64,000 nucleotides of DNA, taken from positions 992,001 through 1,056,000 of the forward strand of contig NZ_CP041403.1 of the NCBI RefSeq assembly GCF_014844135.1, written 5' to 3'. This DNA is from Arcobacter sp. FWKO B. GTDB taxonomy: Bacteria > Campylobacterota > Campylobacteria > Campylobacterales > Arcobacteraceae. The notes under the pieces were generated by a model, which worked only from the letters and a program-made list of their open reading frames with translations, was not told the DNA's origin and did no database searches. Below, in pieces: positions 25,882 through 33,591 of this stretch (the first letter of the stretch is position 1; every line of letters begins with the position of its first letter). The translations under genes were made by a program, and so were the position numbers.

Positions 25882-26976
25882 CTAAATAAAATTTACATGA
25901 GAATTCGGGTTTTTTAAATTCCATAGATATCTATTAATTTCATCCATTCTACAATTTTTTCTGCACATAGATATATCTAAACTATCTTTTACATAAACAA
26001 TATTTTCTTTTCGTTTATCACCTTCCCAAATCTCTTGAAAAGTTTGTTCATTTATATTTCCCAAATTGAATTTTTCATTCTGTAAAAATGCACTACAACT
26101 ATATAAAGAGCCATCAGCCATCAAATAAGCCCAAAAATTTGGAGTAGAATAACATTTTTCATAAGGCTGTTTATCTTCTTCTAACTTTTTCATTGTATTT
26201 GCTCTAAAAATAACTTTAAAACTATCAGTTTCATATTTTTTCAATTCTTCTTCTAATTTCATCATATTATTGTATGTTAAACCTTCATATTTTCTCGATT
26301 CTCCATACAAGCTTTGAGTATAAGGTTTAATAACTAAATAATCTATTTCAATTTCAGCCATTTTTTTTGCTAGAGATACAGCTGTATCTTTATTTTCTGG
26401 AAGTAATAACATCTGTGCACCAATTGTGCAATCATAATTATTTTCTTTTTTAATTTTAGATGCCAAAGCTAAGTTGTCAATTACTTTATCAAAATCTTCT
26501 GCTTTTGTTTGATGAACATCAGCATATACATCTCGTGTTCCTGCATTGATACTTACTTTTATCCACTTACAATTTTTTACATAATTTGTTGTTGTTTTTT
26601 CATTCATAGCAACTGCATTTGTTGTTAAAGAAGTATCAATACCAACTTCCGAACATACATCTAAAATATTTGGCAATGGCTTGTAAAGGGTGGGTTCACC
26701 CTCTCCAGCGAACATAATACTTTTTACTCCTAGCTTTGCCATTTCTCTTATTCTATCTGATAAAACTTCTTCATCTTGTTTAATACTTTTATATCCAATA
26801 TAATCAACAGAACAAAAAGTACACCTATGATTACACGAGCCTATTGGTGTGATTTCTACATATATCGGATATACTTTTTTTAACTTTTCCCAATCATCAC
26901 AAGCTTCATACCAATGAGATACTCTAGTTGGATGGAATATCATTTTATGACTATCGATATTATATTTATCTGACAT
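25882..26976 (-). CDS. radical SAM enzyme with SPASM-like C-terminus
   Basis: 364 residues. The 4Fe-4S/SAM motif is CNHRCTFC near residues 48-55, followed by FAGEGEPTLY near 94 (SAM binding). The C-terminal part has Cys residues at CYSTPNF, LYSCSAF and CRKNC, as in SPASM/twitch domains that hold extra clusters. Enzymes of this plan modify peptides or sugars (dehydrogenation, epimerisation). It overlaps the SIS gene by 11 bp and is 8 bp from the transketolase gene, so it belongs to the same sugar pathway. A radical step on a sugar phosphate or NDP-sugar is inferred. No precursor-peptide ORF is evident nearby. Confidence 0.82.
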   Translation of the reverse strand: MSDKYNIDSHKMIFHPTRVSHWYEACDDWEKLKKVYPIYVEITPIGSCNHRCTFCSVDYIGYKSIKQDEEVLSDRIREMAKLGVKSIMFAGEGEPTLYKPLPNILDVCSEVGIDTSLTTNAVAMNEKTTTNYVKNCKWIKVSINAGTRDVYADVHQTKAEDFDKVIDNLALASKIKKENNYDCTIGAQMLLLPENKDTAVSLAKKMAEIEIDYLVIKPYTQSLYGESRKYEGLTYNNMMKLEEELKKYETDSFKVIFRANTMKKLEEDKQPYEKCYSTPNFWAYLMADGSLYSCSAFLQNEKFNLGNINEQTFQEIWEGDKRKENIVYVKDSLDISMCRKNCRMDEINRYLWNLKNPNSHVNFI

Positions 26977-27544
26977 TGCATTTACCTTTCTCTATATAAT
27001 ATGAATAAATCATGTGATCTAATATCATATGAACATCTTCTACAAGTCCATATTCACCTTTTGGAGCATCTACATGAAAATTGACATCACTTAACTCTTT
27101 CAATTTTCCACCATCAAAACCTGTTACACCAATTACTTTTGCACCAACTTCTTTTGCATACTCTATAGCCTTTGTAATATTTGAAGAGTTTCCACTACAA
27201 GATATTGCTATAATCACATCATCAGGTTGTAAAATACCTTTTAATTGCATATAAAATATATTTTCAAAACCAATATCATTGGCAATTGCACTAGTTACAG
27301 CAGAATTATCTCCTAAACTAACTATATTTATATTTCTAATATCTCTTCTTCTAAGTCCTATACCTAAATCATTTGCCATGTGTGATGCAGTTGCACTGCT
27401 TCCGCCGTTTCCAACAACATACACTTTTGATTTTTTTTCACTCGTTCTTTCTAATGTACTTATTATTTCTTCTAAAATACTTACATCTATTTGATCTAGT
27501 AAGTTTTTTAAGCTATTTATATAACCATTAAAAAAGTTATTCAT
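26966..27544 (-). CDS. GmhA-like SIS-domain phosphosugar isomerase
   Basis: 192 residues from the ATG at 27544, which has AAGGA upstream; the frame extends 15 codons further without a site. YVVGNGGSSATASHMANDL near 36-54 is the SIS phosphate loop, and ISCSGNSSNI near 105 the second. EDVHMILDHM near 170 carries the His matching the GmhA catalytic His, while the position of the E. coli Glu65 is Asp here. GmhA converts sedoheptulose-7-phosphate to heptose-7-phosphate. With a transketolase in the operon (a source of sedoheptulose-7-phosphate) and an HldE-like fusion, a heptose route is attractive. Confidence 0.85.
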   Translation of the reverse strand: MNNFFNGYINSLKNLLDQIDVSILEEIISTLERTSEKKSKVYVVGNGGSSATASHMANDLGIGLRRRDIRNINIVSLGDNSAVTSAIANDIGFENIFYMQLKGILQPDDVIIAISCSGNSSNITKAIEYAKEVGAKVIGVTGFDGGKLKELSDVNFHVDAPKGEYGLVEDVHMILDHMIYSYYIEKGKCNVR

Positions 27545-27816
27545 TTTATTTTTCCTTATTGTAATATTTTGTAACAGTCTCAATATCAAGAATATATTTG
27601 ACCTTTATGACATTAATGCTTGAAGGAATTTTATTTTTTAGTATTATACATAAATAACACTAAATTCTCAACACATTATTTTATTAACAAAAATTTTAAA
27701 AAATACTTAACATCGTTTTTAATTGACTGATTCAAAATACATTTATTAAGCATTAATTTTTTTATATCTTTTAAATATACCTTTCGTTGATACTTGCAAT
27801 AACACTATATTGCGTT

Positions 27817-28161
27817 TTAAACAACTCTTTGTACTCTTACACCAGTCATACTATCTATTCCTATATCTAAAGGAGGAATTTTCCATGGTTCTGATGAGTT
27901 GTTTAATACTTCCATTTTCCTTGTTTGCATATCAATAGTAACATCACTTTGATGTAAAAAGTAATTTGTAAAATACTCTTTTATATAATAACCTTTATAC
28001 CCTAGCAATAATACAAATTCATTAAATCCATATGAAAAGTATATTTTTATAATATGCCATAAAATATGCTTACCACCTATTTCTACCATAGGCTTTGGTC
28101 TTATATCTATTTCTTCTGCTAGTCTTGTTCCCAATCCACCTGCTACTAATAATACTTTCAT
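27817..28161 (-). pseudogene. rfbF: truncated glucose-1-phosphate cytidylyltransferase (rfbF fragment)
   Basis: 114 residues. LLVAGGLGTRLAEEIDIRPK and PMVEIGGKHILWHIIKIYF are the start of RfbF, and the frame stays colinear through EPWKIPPLDIGIDSMTGVRV, then ends at VQRVV. Full enzymes are ~257 residues, so the second half, including much of the sugar site, is gone, and the 227 bp that follow contain no recognisable remainder. A leftover of a former CDP-glucose pathway, cut when another sugar block was inserted. Confidence 0.85.
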
Positions 28162-28164
28162 TTT

Positions 28165-29571
28165 TTAATTCCTTTTAAAGTCATCTTCAACCCTTATTAT
28201 ATCATCTTCACCAGTATAATCACCAACTTGTACTTCTATTAAAACTACTATAACTTTACCTTCATTTGCAAGTCTATGTAATTCTCCAGCTTTTATATAT
28301 GTACTTTCATTTGGTTTCAACAATATTTTTTTATCTCCAATAGTAACTGTTGCTATTCCTGATAAAACCACCCAATGTTCATTTCTATGAAAATGCTTTT
28401 GTAATGACAACCTTTTGCCTGGCTTTACTTCTATTCTTTTTATTTTATAACCTAAACTATCCTCAAGAATGGTATATGTACCCCAAGGGCGATGACCTGT
28501 TAAATGTATTGTACTAAGTGATAAATTCTGAATATTTAATTCTTTTACAACCTCTTTGACTTTTTGACTTGAACCCTTTTTAGAGATAAGAAGAGCATCG
28601 CCTGTGTCAACTATAATACATTCTTCAATATCTACAGTTGCAATTTTTCTTTCACTCCCATAGATTAGATTGTTTTTACTATCAATTGAAATATGATTTT
28701 TATTTTGAGTGTTACCATTTTCATCTTTTTGCAACTCTTCATAAAGTGCATCAAAGCTTCCAACATCTGACCAATTTATATCACTAGGTACTATTTTTAC
28801 TTTAGTTGATTTTTCCATCACTGCATAATCGACACTATTTTCAGGAATAGCATTCATAAACTCTTGAGTGATTCGAAATTGGTTATTTGTTATTAGTTGT
28901 TTGTTATCAAATGCTATCTTTGAAGCTTCATAAATCTCAGGTGAGTATTTCTTAAGTTCATCTAAGAATATCCCAGCTTTAAACATAAACATACCACTAT
29001 TCCAGTAATAATTTCCAGCTTCTAAGTATCTTTTAGCTGTTTTGAAGTCTGGTTTTTCATGGAAAGCTTTTACATCATAACTATTTTCGCTTTCAATATA
29101 CCCAAATCCAGTTTCTGCAAATGTTGGAGTTATACCAAAAGTCACAAGATTATCTTGCTGTGCTAATTCTTCAGCAATTTTAAGAACTTTTTCATATTCA
29201 ACTTCATCTTTGATTAAGTGATCTGATGGAGTAACTAATACCAGCTCTTCACTTTTCAGTGCAAGACAAGCTAAAGCAATAGCAGGAGCTGTGTTTCTTC
29301 CCACAGGTTCTAGTAAATATTTATTATTAAATAAAGCAAAATACTCTGCATTGTGTGATTTATTTAACTCTTCTAGTTGGTCTATAGCTAGGAAATATTG
29401 TTCCGCATTTGAAACTATAAATTGACTATCACATACTTTTGAGTTTCTCATAACTGTTAATTGAAATAGTGATTTATTATTGAATAGCTTAACAAATTGT
29501 TTAGGCATAAGTGTTCTACTTATTGGCCACAATCTGGTACCACTACCACCACATAATATTATGTTAGTCAT
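28165..29571 (-). CDS. manC: mannose-1-phosphate guanylyltransferase / mannose-6-phosphate isomerase
   Basis: 468 residues. Type II ManC/AlgA: N-terminal nucleotidyltransferase with LCGGSGTRLWPISR near 6-19 and the EKP-type FHEKPDF near 151, and a C-terminal cupin isomerase with RPWGTYTILED near 355, GKRLSLQKHFHRNEHW near 380-395 and EVQVGDYTGEDDIIR at the end. It makes GDP-mannose for the polysaccharide. A 28-bp heptad repeat (28881-28908) lies within the gene and encodes part of DNKQLITNNQFRI, a loop likely longer than in relatives. It overlaps the epimerase gene by 8 bp. Confidence 0.93.
   Translation of the reverse strand: MTNIILCGGSGTRLWPISRTLMPKQFVKLFNNKSLFQLTVMRNSKVCDSQFIVSNAEQYFLAIDQLEELNKSHNAEYFALFNNKYLLEPVGRNTAPAIALACLALKSEELVLVTPSDHLIKDEVEYEKVLKIAEELAQQDNLVTFGITPTFAETGFGYIESENSYDVKAFHEKPDFKTAKRYLEAGNYYWNSGMFMFKAGIFLDELKKYSPEIYEASKIAFDNKQLITNNQFRITQEFMNAIPENSVDYAVMEKSTKVKIVPSDINWSDVGSFDALYEELQKDENGNTQNKNHISIDSKNNLIYGSERKIATVDIEECIIVDTGDALLISKKGSSQKVKEVVKELNIQNLSLSTIHLTGHRPWGTYTILEDSLGYKIKRIEVKPGKRLSLQKHFHRNEHWVVLSGIATVTIGDKKILLKPNESTYIKAGELHRLANEGKVIVVLIEVQVGDYTGEDDIIRVEDDFKRN
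28881..28908. repeat. 7-bp degenerate tandem repeat inside manC
   Basis: Four units in register: ggttatt, tgttatt, agttgtt, tgttatc. On the coding strand the segment encodes an Asn/Gln-rich loop (KQLITNNQF) before the nucleotidyltransferase core resumes. Confidence 0.75.
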
Positions 29572-30640
29572 TTTTTACTCCATAAAACTCTTCATACCAC
29601 TTCACAAATCTCTCAATTCCTACTTCTAGAGTTGTATCAGGCTTATATCCAAAGTCATTGATAAGATCACTCACATCTGCATAGGTAGATACTACATCAC
29701 CATCTTGCATATCCATGAAGTTTTTTGTGGCAGCTTTACCTAAAGCAATTTCTAGTGTCCTAATAAAATCTAAGAGTTGTACAGGGGAATTATTTCCAAT
29801 GTTGTATATTCTATATGGTGCTGTGGAAACTTGTGGTGGCAAGTTTGTTGATGGTTGATAGTTACTAGTTGATAGTGGTTTGGCTGGGTTATCTATAACA
29901 TTAATAATACCATCTACTATATCACCTACATAGGTAAAGTCTCTACTCATATTTCCATGGTTAAATACTTTTATTGGTATATCGTTTAATATAGCATCAG
30001 CAAACAGCATAGGAGCCATATCTGGTCGTCCCCATTCACCATAAACAGTAAAGAACCTAAGACCAATACAACTTATACCATACAGATGTGCATAAGTGTG
30101 TGCCATCATTTCATTACTCTTTTTAGTTGCTGCATAAAGAGATACTGGATGGTCTGTATGGTCACTAGTCTTAAATGGTTGTGATTTATTTAGTCCATAT
30201 ACAGAACTACTACTTGCATATGATAGATTTTTGACATCATAGTGTCTACACGCTTCTAAGATATTCATAAACCCTACTACATTTGACTGGATATATGCAT
30301 GTGGATTTTCTATAGAGTATCTTACCCCTGCTTGAGCTGCTAGGTTGCATACTGCATCAAAGTTCTCTGTTTCAAAAAGTTTATTTATAGTTTGACTATC
30401 TTCTAGGTTTGCTTTGATGAATTTATGGCTTGGATAAGTTTTTGAAGATACTAACACATGGTCTTTTAGCTCATCTTTATTTATTCCAAGTTCATTTAGT
30501 CTTGCATATTTAAGGTTTACATCATAGTAGTCATTGATATTATCAAGACCTACTACTTCATCACCTCTCTCGAGAAGTTTTTTTGATAAATGGTAGCCTA
30601 TGAATCCAGCTGTTCCTGTAACTAATATCTTCACTATCAA
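29564..30640 (-). CDS. UDP-glucuronate 4-epimerase-type SDR
   Basis: 358 residues. GTAGFIGYHLSKKL near 9-22 (NAD), NDYYDVNLKYARL near 41 (typical of UDP-GlcA epimerases), AAQAGVRYSIENPHAY near 122, SSSSVYG near 158 and YAATKKSNE near 183 for catalysis, then MSRDFTYVGDIV near 242. It interconverts UDP-GlcA and UDP-GalA, the step after ugd (which lies just upstream in the operon). Residues ~264-280, PLSTSNYQPSTNLPPQV, come from a heptad repeat and look like an insert in a surface loop. It overlaps manC by 8 bp and the RelE gene by 4 bp. Confidence 0.88.
   Translation of the reverse strand: MIVKILVTGTAGFIGYHLSKKLLERGDEVVGLDNINDYYDVNLKYARLNELGINKDELKDHVLVSSKTYPSHKFIKANLEDSQTINKLFETENFDAVCNLAAQAGVRYSIENPHAYIQSNVVGFMNILEACRHYDVKNLSYASSSSVYGLNKSQPFKTSDHTDHPVSLYAATKKSNEMMAHTYAHLYGISCIGLRFFTVYGEWGRPDMAPMLFADAILNDIPIKVFNHGNMSRDFTYVGDIVDGIINVIDNPAKPLSTSNYQPSTNLPPQVSTAPYRIYNIGNNSPVQLLDFIRTLEIALGKAATKNFMDMQDGDVVSTYADVSDLINDFGYKPDTTLEVGIERFVKWYEEFYGVKND
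29847..29881. repeat. 7-bp degenerate tandem repeat inside the uronate epimerase gene
   Basis: Five units in register: gttgatg, gttgata, gttacta, gttgata, gtggttt. On the coding strand they give KPLSTSNYQPSTN. The same unit, gttgata, recurs in ugd at 32220-32254. Confidence 0.85.
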
Positions 30641-30951
30641 TTCACCTCTCTATATGCTAAAAATTTTTCAATATTTTTTGGATCTTGTCTTAAATCTAAA
30701 ATTGCTATAATAATTATCACATCATCTTTTAAATCATAATAAATACCATATGGGAACCTTTTAGATAATAATCTATATAAACCAAAAACTTTACTATGGA
30801 TACCACCATATAACCATAAAGACTCAATATCAGATATCAAACTATCTCTAAAATAACCACCAAGACCAAAATTTTGTTTTTCATAAAAATCTTCTGCTAT
30901 TTTTAAATCAAATGAAACTTCCTCTAAAGCAATAATATTTTTTATTTTCAT
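30637..30951 (-). CDS. RelE/ParE-superfamily toxin
   Basis: 104 residues. EEVSFDLKIAEDFYEKQNFG is the usual first helix pair, FRDSLISDIESLW follows, and RLLSKRFPYGIYYDLKDDVI with a terminal IAILDLRQDP is the sheet characteristic of ParE/RelE toxins. RelE types cut ribosome-bound mRNA, ParE types poison gyrase; the sequence favours ParE-like but does not decide. It overlaps its antitoxin by 4 bp and the epimerase gene by 4 bp, so it is embedded in the sugar operon between ugd and the epimerase. Confidence 0.85.
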   Translation of the reverse strand: MKIKNIIALEEVSFDLKIAEDFYEKQNFGLGGYFRDSLISDIESLWLYGGIHSKVFGLYRLLSKRFPYGIYYDLKDDVIIIIAILDLRQDPKNIEKFLAYREVN

Positions 30952-31145
30952 CTAGATTTCAGCTCTTCCAATGAAATATATTTTGCAGTATTTTTTTTTA
31001 TTTTTTCCATTCTTGCTTCTAAAACTTCATTATGCCAAGTTGGAGATTCTATTGTTGGATTTTCATATTCTAAAGTAGCCCAAATATCATTCATAAGAAT
31101 AATTCTATCTTTTATATCTAATTTTTTTATTTCATCAATACTCAT
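30948..31145 (-). CDS. addiction-module antitoxin (TIGR02574 type)
   Basis: 65 residues. SIDEIKKLDIKDRIILMNDI and WATLEYENPTIESPTWHNEV followed by VLEARMEKIKKN is the standard short antitoxin of the TIGR02574 group, which pairs with ParE/RelE toxins. It lies 29 bp after ugd and overlaps its toxin by 4 bp. The ATG is preceded by AAGAGGAG. It should both neutralise the toxin and repress the pair if a separate promoter exists; none is obvious in the short gap. Confidence 0.85.
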   Translation of the reverse strand: MSIDEIKKLDIKDRIILMNDIWATLEYENPTIESPTWHNEVLEARMEKIKKNTAKYISLEELKSR

Positions 31146-31174
31146 ATAGCATACTCCTCTTACTTTAATTATAA

Positions 31175-32467
31175 CTAGCTATCACTATTAAAAATATCTC
31201 TAGTGTATATTTTATCTAAAACATCTTTTAAGTCATCTGAGATACGATTTGCTACTATTACATCACTTATTGTTTTGAACTCATCAAGATTTTTGATGAC
31301 TTTTGAGTTAAAAAAAGTCTCTTCATGCAGTGCTGGTTCATATATGACTACTTCTATTCCTTTAGCTTTGATTCTTTTCATGATACCTTGGATGGCACTT
31401 GACCTAAAGTTGTCACTTCCACTTTTCATCACAAGTCTATAGACTCCTACCTTTTTAGTGGATAGTGGATAGTTTGTATTGGATAGAGATAGTTTTTTTA
31501 TGATTGAATCAGCTATGAAATCTTTTCTTGTACTATTGGCTTTTACTATCGCTTCTATCATATTTGATGGGACATCACGATAGTTAGCTAAGAGTTGTTT
31601 GGTATCTTTTGGTAAGCAGTACCCTCCATATCCAAAGCTAGGGTTGTTGTAATGTGTTCCTATTCTTGGATCTAGTCCTACACCTTTGATGATCTGCTCA
31701 GTATTTAAATCATTAGTTTGTGCATAGCTATCAAGCTCATTAAAATATGCTACTCTCATAGCAAGGTAAGTATTTGCAAAGAGTTTGATGGCTTCTGCTT
31801 CAGTAGAGTCTGTGAAAAGTATAGGTATATCTTTTTTTATAGCACCTTGGGCGAGAAGGTTTGCAAATATTGTGGCTCTTTCGCTTTTTTCACCTACTAT
31901 TATCCTACTTGGGTATAGATTGTCATATAGTGCTTTTCCTTCTCTTAGGAACTCTGGAGAGAAGATAATTGAGAATTGAGAATTTAGAGTTGAGAATTTT
32001 TCTCTTAAGCTTGCTGTGTATCCTACAGGGACTGTTGATTTTATTATCATTGTTACTGTAGGATTTATTTCTATAACATCTTTTATAACTGCTTCTATAG
32101 ATTTGGTATTAAAATAGTTTGTATCTGGGTCATAGTCTGTTGGAGTTGCTATGATTACATAGTCAGCATCTTTGTAAGCTTCTTCCTTATCTAATGTGGC
32201 TTTGAAACTGCCAGCTTCAGTTGTTAGTTGATGGTTGATAGTTGATAGTTTGGTGAGGTATTCTTCTATTTCTTTGTCTTCTATTGGGCTTATGCCTTTG
32301 TTTATCATTTCTACTTTTTCAGGGATAATATCTAGTGCTACTACTTCATTATGCTGTGCTAATAAAAGCCCATTGCTTAGTCCTACATATCCTGTTCCTG
32401 CAATAGCAATCTTGAAAGATTGCAATGGAGAGTTGATAATGGAGGATTGAGAATTATTTTGATTCAT
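31175..32467 (-). CDS. ugd: UDP-glucose 6-dehydrogenase carrying four repeat-encoded inserts
   Basis: 430 residues. [20 protein letters not shown] near 19-38 (NAD), STVPVGYT near 145, the substrate region [15 protein letters not shown] near 169, and the catalytic Cys in [15 protein letters not shown] near 275-289. It oxidises UDP-glucose to UDP-glucuronate. Four stretches have no counterpart in the usual protein and coincide with heptad repeats: the first ~17 residues ([17 protein letters not shown]), [20 protein letters not shown] and [11 protein letters not shown]. All fall in predicted loops and keep the frame, so the enzyme is probably still active. Confidence 0.93.
   Translation of the reverse strand: MNQNNSQSSIINSPLQSFKIAIAGTGYVGLSNGLLLAQHNEVVALDIIPEKVEMINKGISPIEDKEIEEYLTKLSTINHQLTTEAGSFKATLDKEEAYKDADYVIIATPTDYDPDTNYFNTKSIEAVIKDVIEINPTVTMIIKSTVPVGYTASLREKFSTLNSQFSIIFSPEFLREGKALYDNLYPSRIIVGEKSERATIFANLLAQGAIKKDIPILFTDSTEAEAIKLFANTYLAMRVAYFNELDSYAQTNDLNTEQIIKGVGLDPRIGTHYNNPSFGYGGYCLPKDTKQLLANYRDVPSNMIEAIVKANSTRKDFIADSIIKKLSLSNTNYPLSTKKVGVYRLVMKSGSDNFRSSAIQGIMKRIKAKGIEVVIYEPALHEETFFNSKVIKNLDEFKTISDVIVANRISDDLKDVLDKIYTRDIFNSDS
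31458..31492. repeat. 7-bp degenerate tandem repeat in ugd (insert 4)
   Basis: Units: gtggata, gtggata, gtttgta, ttggata, gagatag. It encodes [11 protein letters not shown] before KKVGVYRL, which begins the C-terminal UDP-binding domain. Confidence 0.88.
31967..31999. repeat. 7-bp degenerate tandem repeat in ugd (insert 3)
   Basis: Units: aattgag, aattgag, aatttag, agttgag, then aattt. It encodes [11 protein letters not shown] just before [11 protein letters not shown]. Confidence 0.88.
32220..32254. repeat. 7-bp degenerate tandem repeat in ugd (insert 2)
   Basis: Units: gttgtta, gttgatg, gttgata, gttgata, gtttggt. It encodes [11 protein letters not shown], between the helix IEEYL and the strand [11 protein letters not shown]. 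Confidence 0.9.
32423..32457. repeat. 7-bp degenerate tandem repeat in ugd (insert 1, N-terminus)
   Basis: Units: caatgga, gagttga, taatgga, ggattga, gaattat. It encodes the extra N-terminal residues before the NAD-binding strand KIAIAGTG, so the tract supplies a new start region. Confidence 0.85.
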
Positions 32468-32576
32468 TGTTTTATATTTTCCTTTTCATCTAATCTTCTT
32501 AAATCTATTTTCAATTCCTTACTAGTTTGTGATAGCACTTGCTCAACCTGTGATTAGAATTTGTATATATTTAAGT

Positions 32577-33341
32577 TTATTCTTTTCTCATACTGCTAAT
32601 AAATTGCATAAAAAACAATAAAAAAATTGATAAAATAAAACCTGTCACAAATGCAACTGTGACTATTAGTGATTTTTTTGGTTTTATTGGTGATTTATTT
32701 ACGATAAAGGAGCCTATTATGTCAGTTTCTTTTATATTATGTGAAGATATTAGTAGTTCCAACTCATTTATTTTTGAAGTTAATTGATATTTGATAGCTA
32801 AACTACCATCAAACTTATTATTTTCTTTTTCAAGCTCAATCTTTTGTTGTTTGAGATTATTTATATTTTCACTTATTAGTAATCTATATCTATTGATAAG
32901 CTCCTTATGCTCTAATTTTATTTTATCTACTATCACTGAGAGTTTTTGGATAGCTTTTTCATTTGTATCAGAAAGGACACTTATTTCTATTAAGTTTAAT
33001 GTATTTCTAACTACTGTGATTTGATTTACTATTGCAATATCATCTTTTGAAGCATTATTTATATATACAACTTCAAGTCTTTTGATAAGATTTTGGGTAT
33101 TTTCAATTAAGTTACTTGTGGGATTTATATTGTTTGTATTGCTGTTACTTTGTGAATAAGAACCTATTTCTAAAACTGCTTTTACTTCATATGTAGGTGT
33201 TAATAATAAAGCATACACAGCAGCTCCAAAAGTAACTAATATACTAAATATTGATACAAAAATCCTCTTATCCCAAATAGTCTTAAATAATTCTTTTAAA
33301 TCTATCTCATCTTCTTGAATGTATTGTCTGTTTTCTTGCAT
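32577..33341 (-). CDS. wzz: Wzz-type polysaccharide chain-length regulator
   Basis: 254 residues. Two membrane segments (residues ~30-50 and ~225-246) flank a periplasmic coiled-coil-rich domain (NNLKQQKIELEKENNKFDG). The N-terminus has IDLKELFKTIWDKRIFV, typical of Wzz/polysaccharide copolymerases; SPIKPKKSLIVTVAFVTGF precedes the second membrane segment with its Pro-rich motif. It sets the number of repeat units joined by Wzy. First gene of the locus in transcription order; 109 bp separate it from ugd. Confidence 0.88.
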   Translation of the reverse strand: MQENRQYIQEDEIDLKELFKTIWDKRIFVSIFSILVTFGAAVYALLLTPTYEVKAVLEIGSYSQSNSNTNNINPTSNLIENTQNLIKRLEVVYINNASKDDIAIVNQITVVRNTLNLIEISVLSDTNEKAIQKLSVIVDKIKLEHKELINRYRLLISENINNLKQQKIELEKENNKFDGSLAIKYQLTSKINELELLISSHNIKETDIIGSFIVNKSPIKPKKSLIVTVAFVTGFILSIFLLFFMQFISSMRKE

Positions 33342-33371
33342 ATAACCTCATCGATATAATTTTATAATAAT

Positions 33372-33533
33372 CTTGTGTTATTATATAAAAAATATCTTTC
33401 AGCTATACTTAAAACAACAATCTTATCATGTGGTGCTCTTGGTCATAATGACTCAAATACAATAACAAAATATTTGAGTTTGAATTATTATCAAAGTGCT
33501 AAAATAGGACTTGAAAAAATCAAAGATATTTAA
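33372..33533 (+). pseudogene. tyrosine-recombinase (phage integrase) C-terminal remnant
   Basis: A plus-strand frame, open from about 33372 to TAA at 33531, reads LKTTILSCGALGHNDSNTI then TKYLSLNYYQSAKIGL. LGHNDSNTITKYL matches the last conserved box of tyrosine recombinases (LGHxxxxTTxxY, the Tyr being catalytic). The N-terminal 250-odd residues are absent. It is the only plus-strand coding trace in this part and sits between wzz and hipA, 2 kb from tRNA-Arg, so it looks like the tail of an integrase that once drove insertion here. Confidence 0.65.
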
Positions 33534-33591
33534 GTATTGAAAGAATTATAGTATTATGCTTAAACAAAAAGCCTTTTAGAATGCTTTGCCT

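Noticed and set aside
25874-25924. Longer N-terminus for the transketolase subunit
   Set aside because: It would run into the radical SAM coding end; the internal ATG at 25873 has an AGGAAG site and matches the usual family start.
33541-33591. Rho-independent terminator after hipA
   Set aside because: Only a 5-bp stem (AAAGC/GCTTT) with a long loop is possible, too weak to call.
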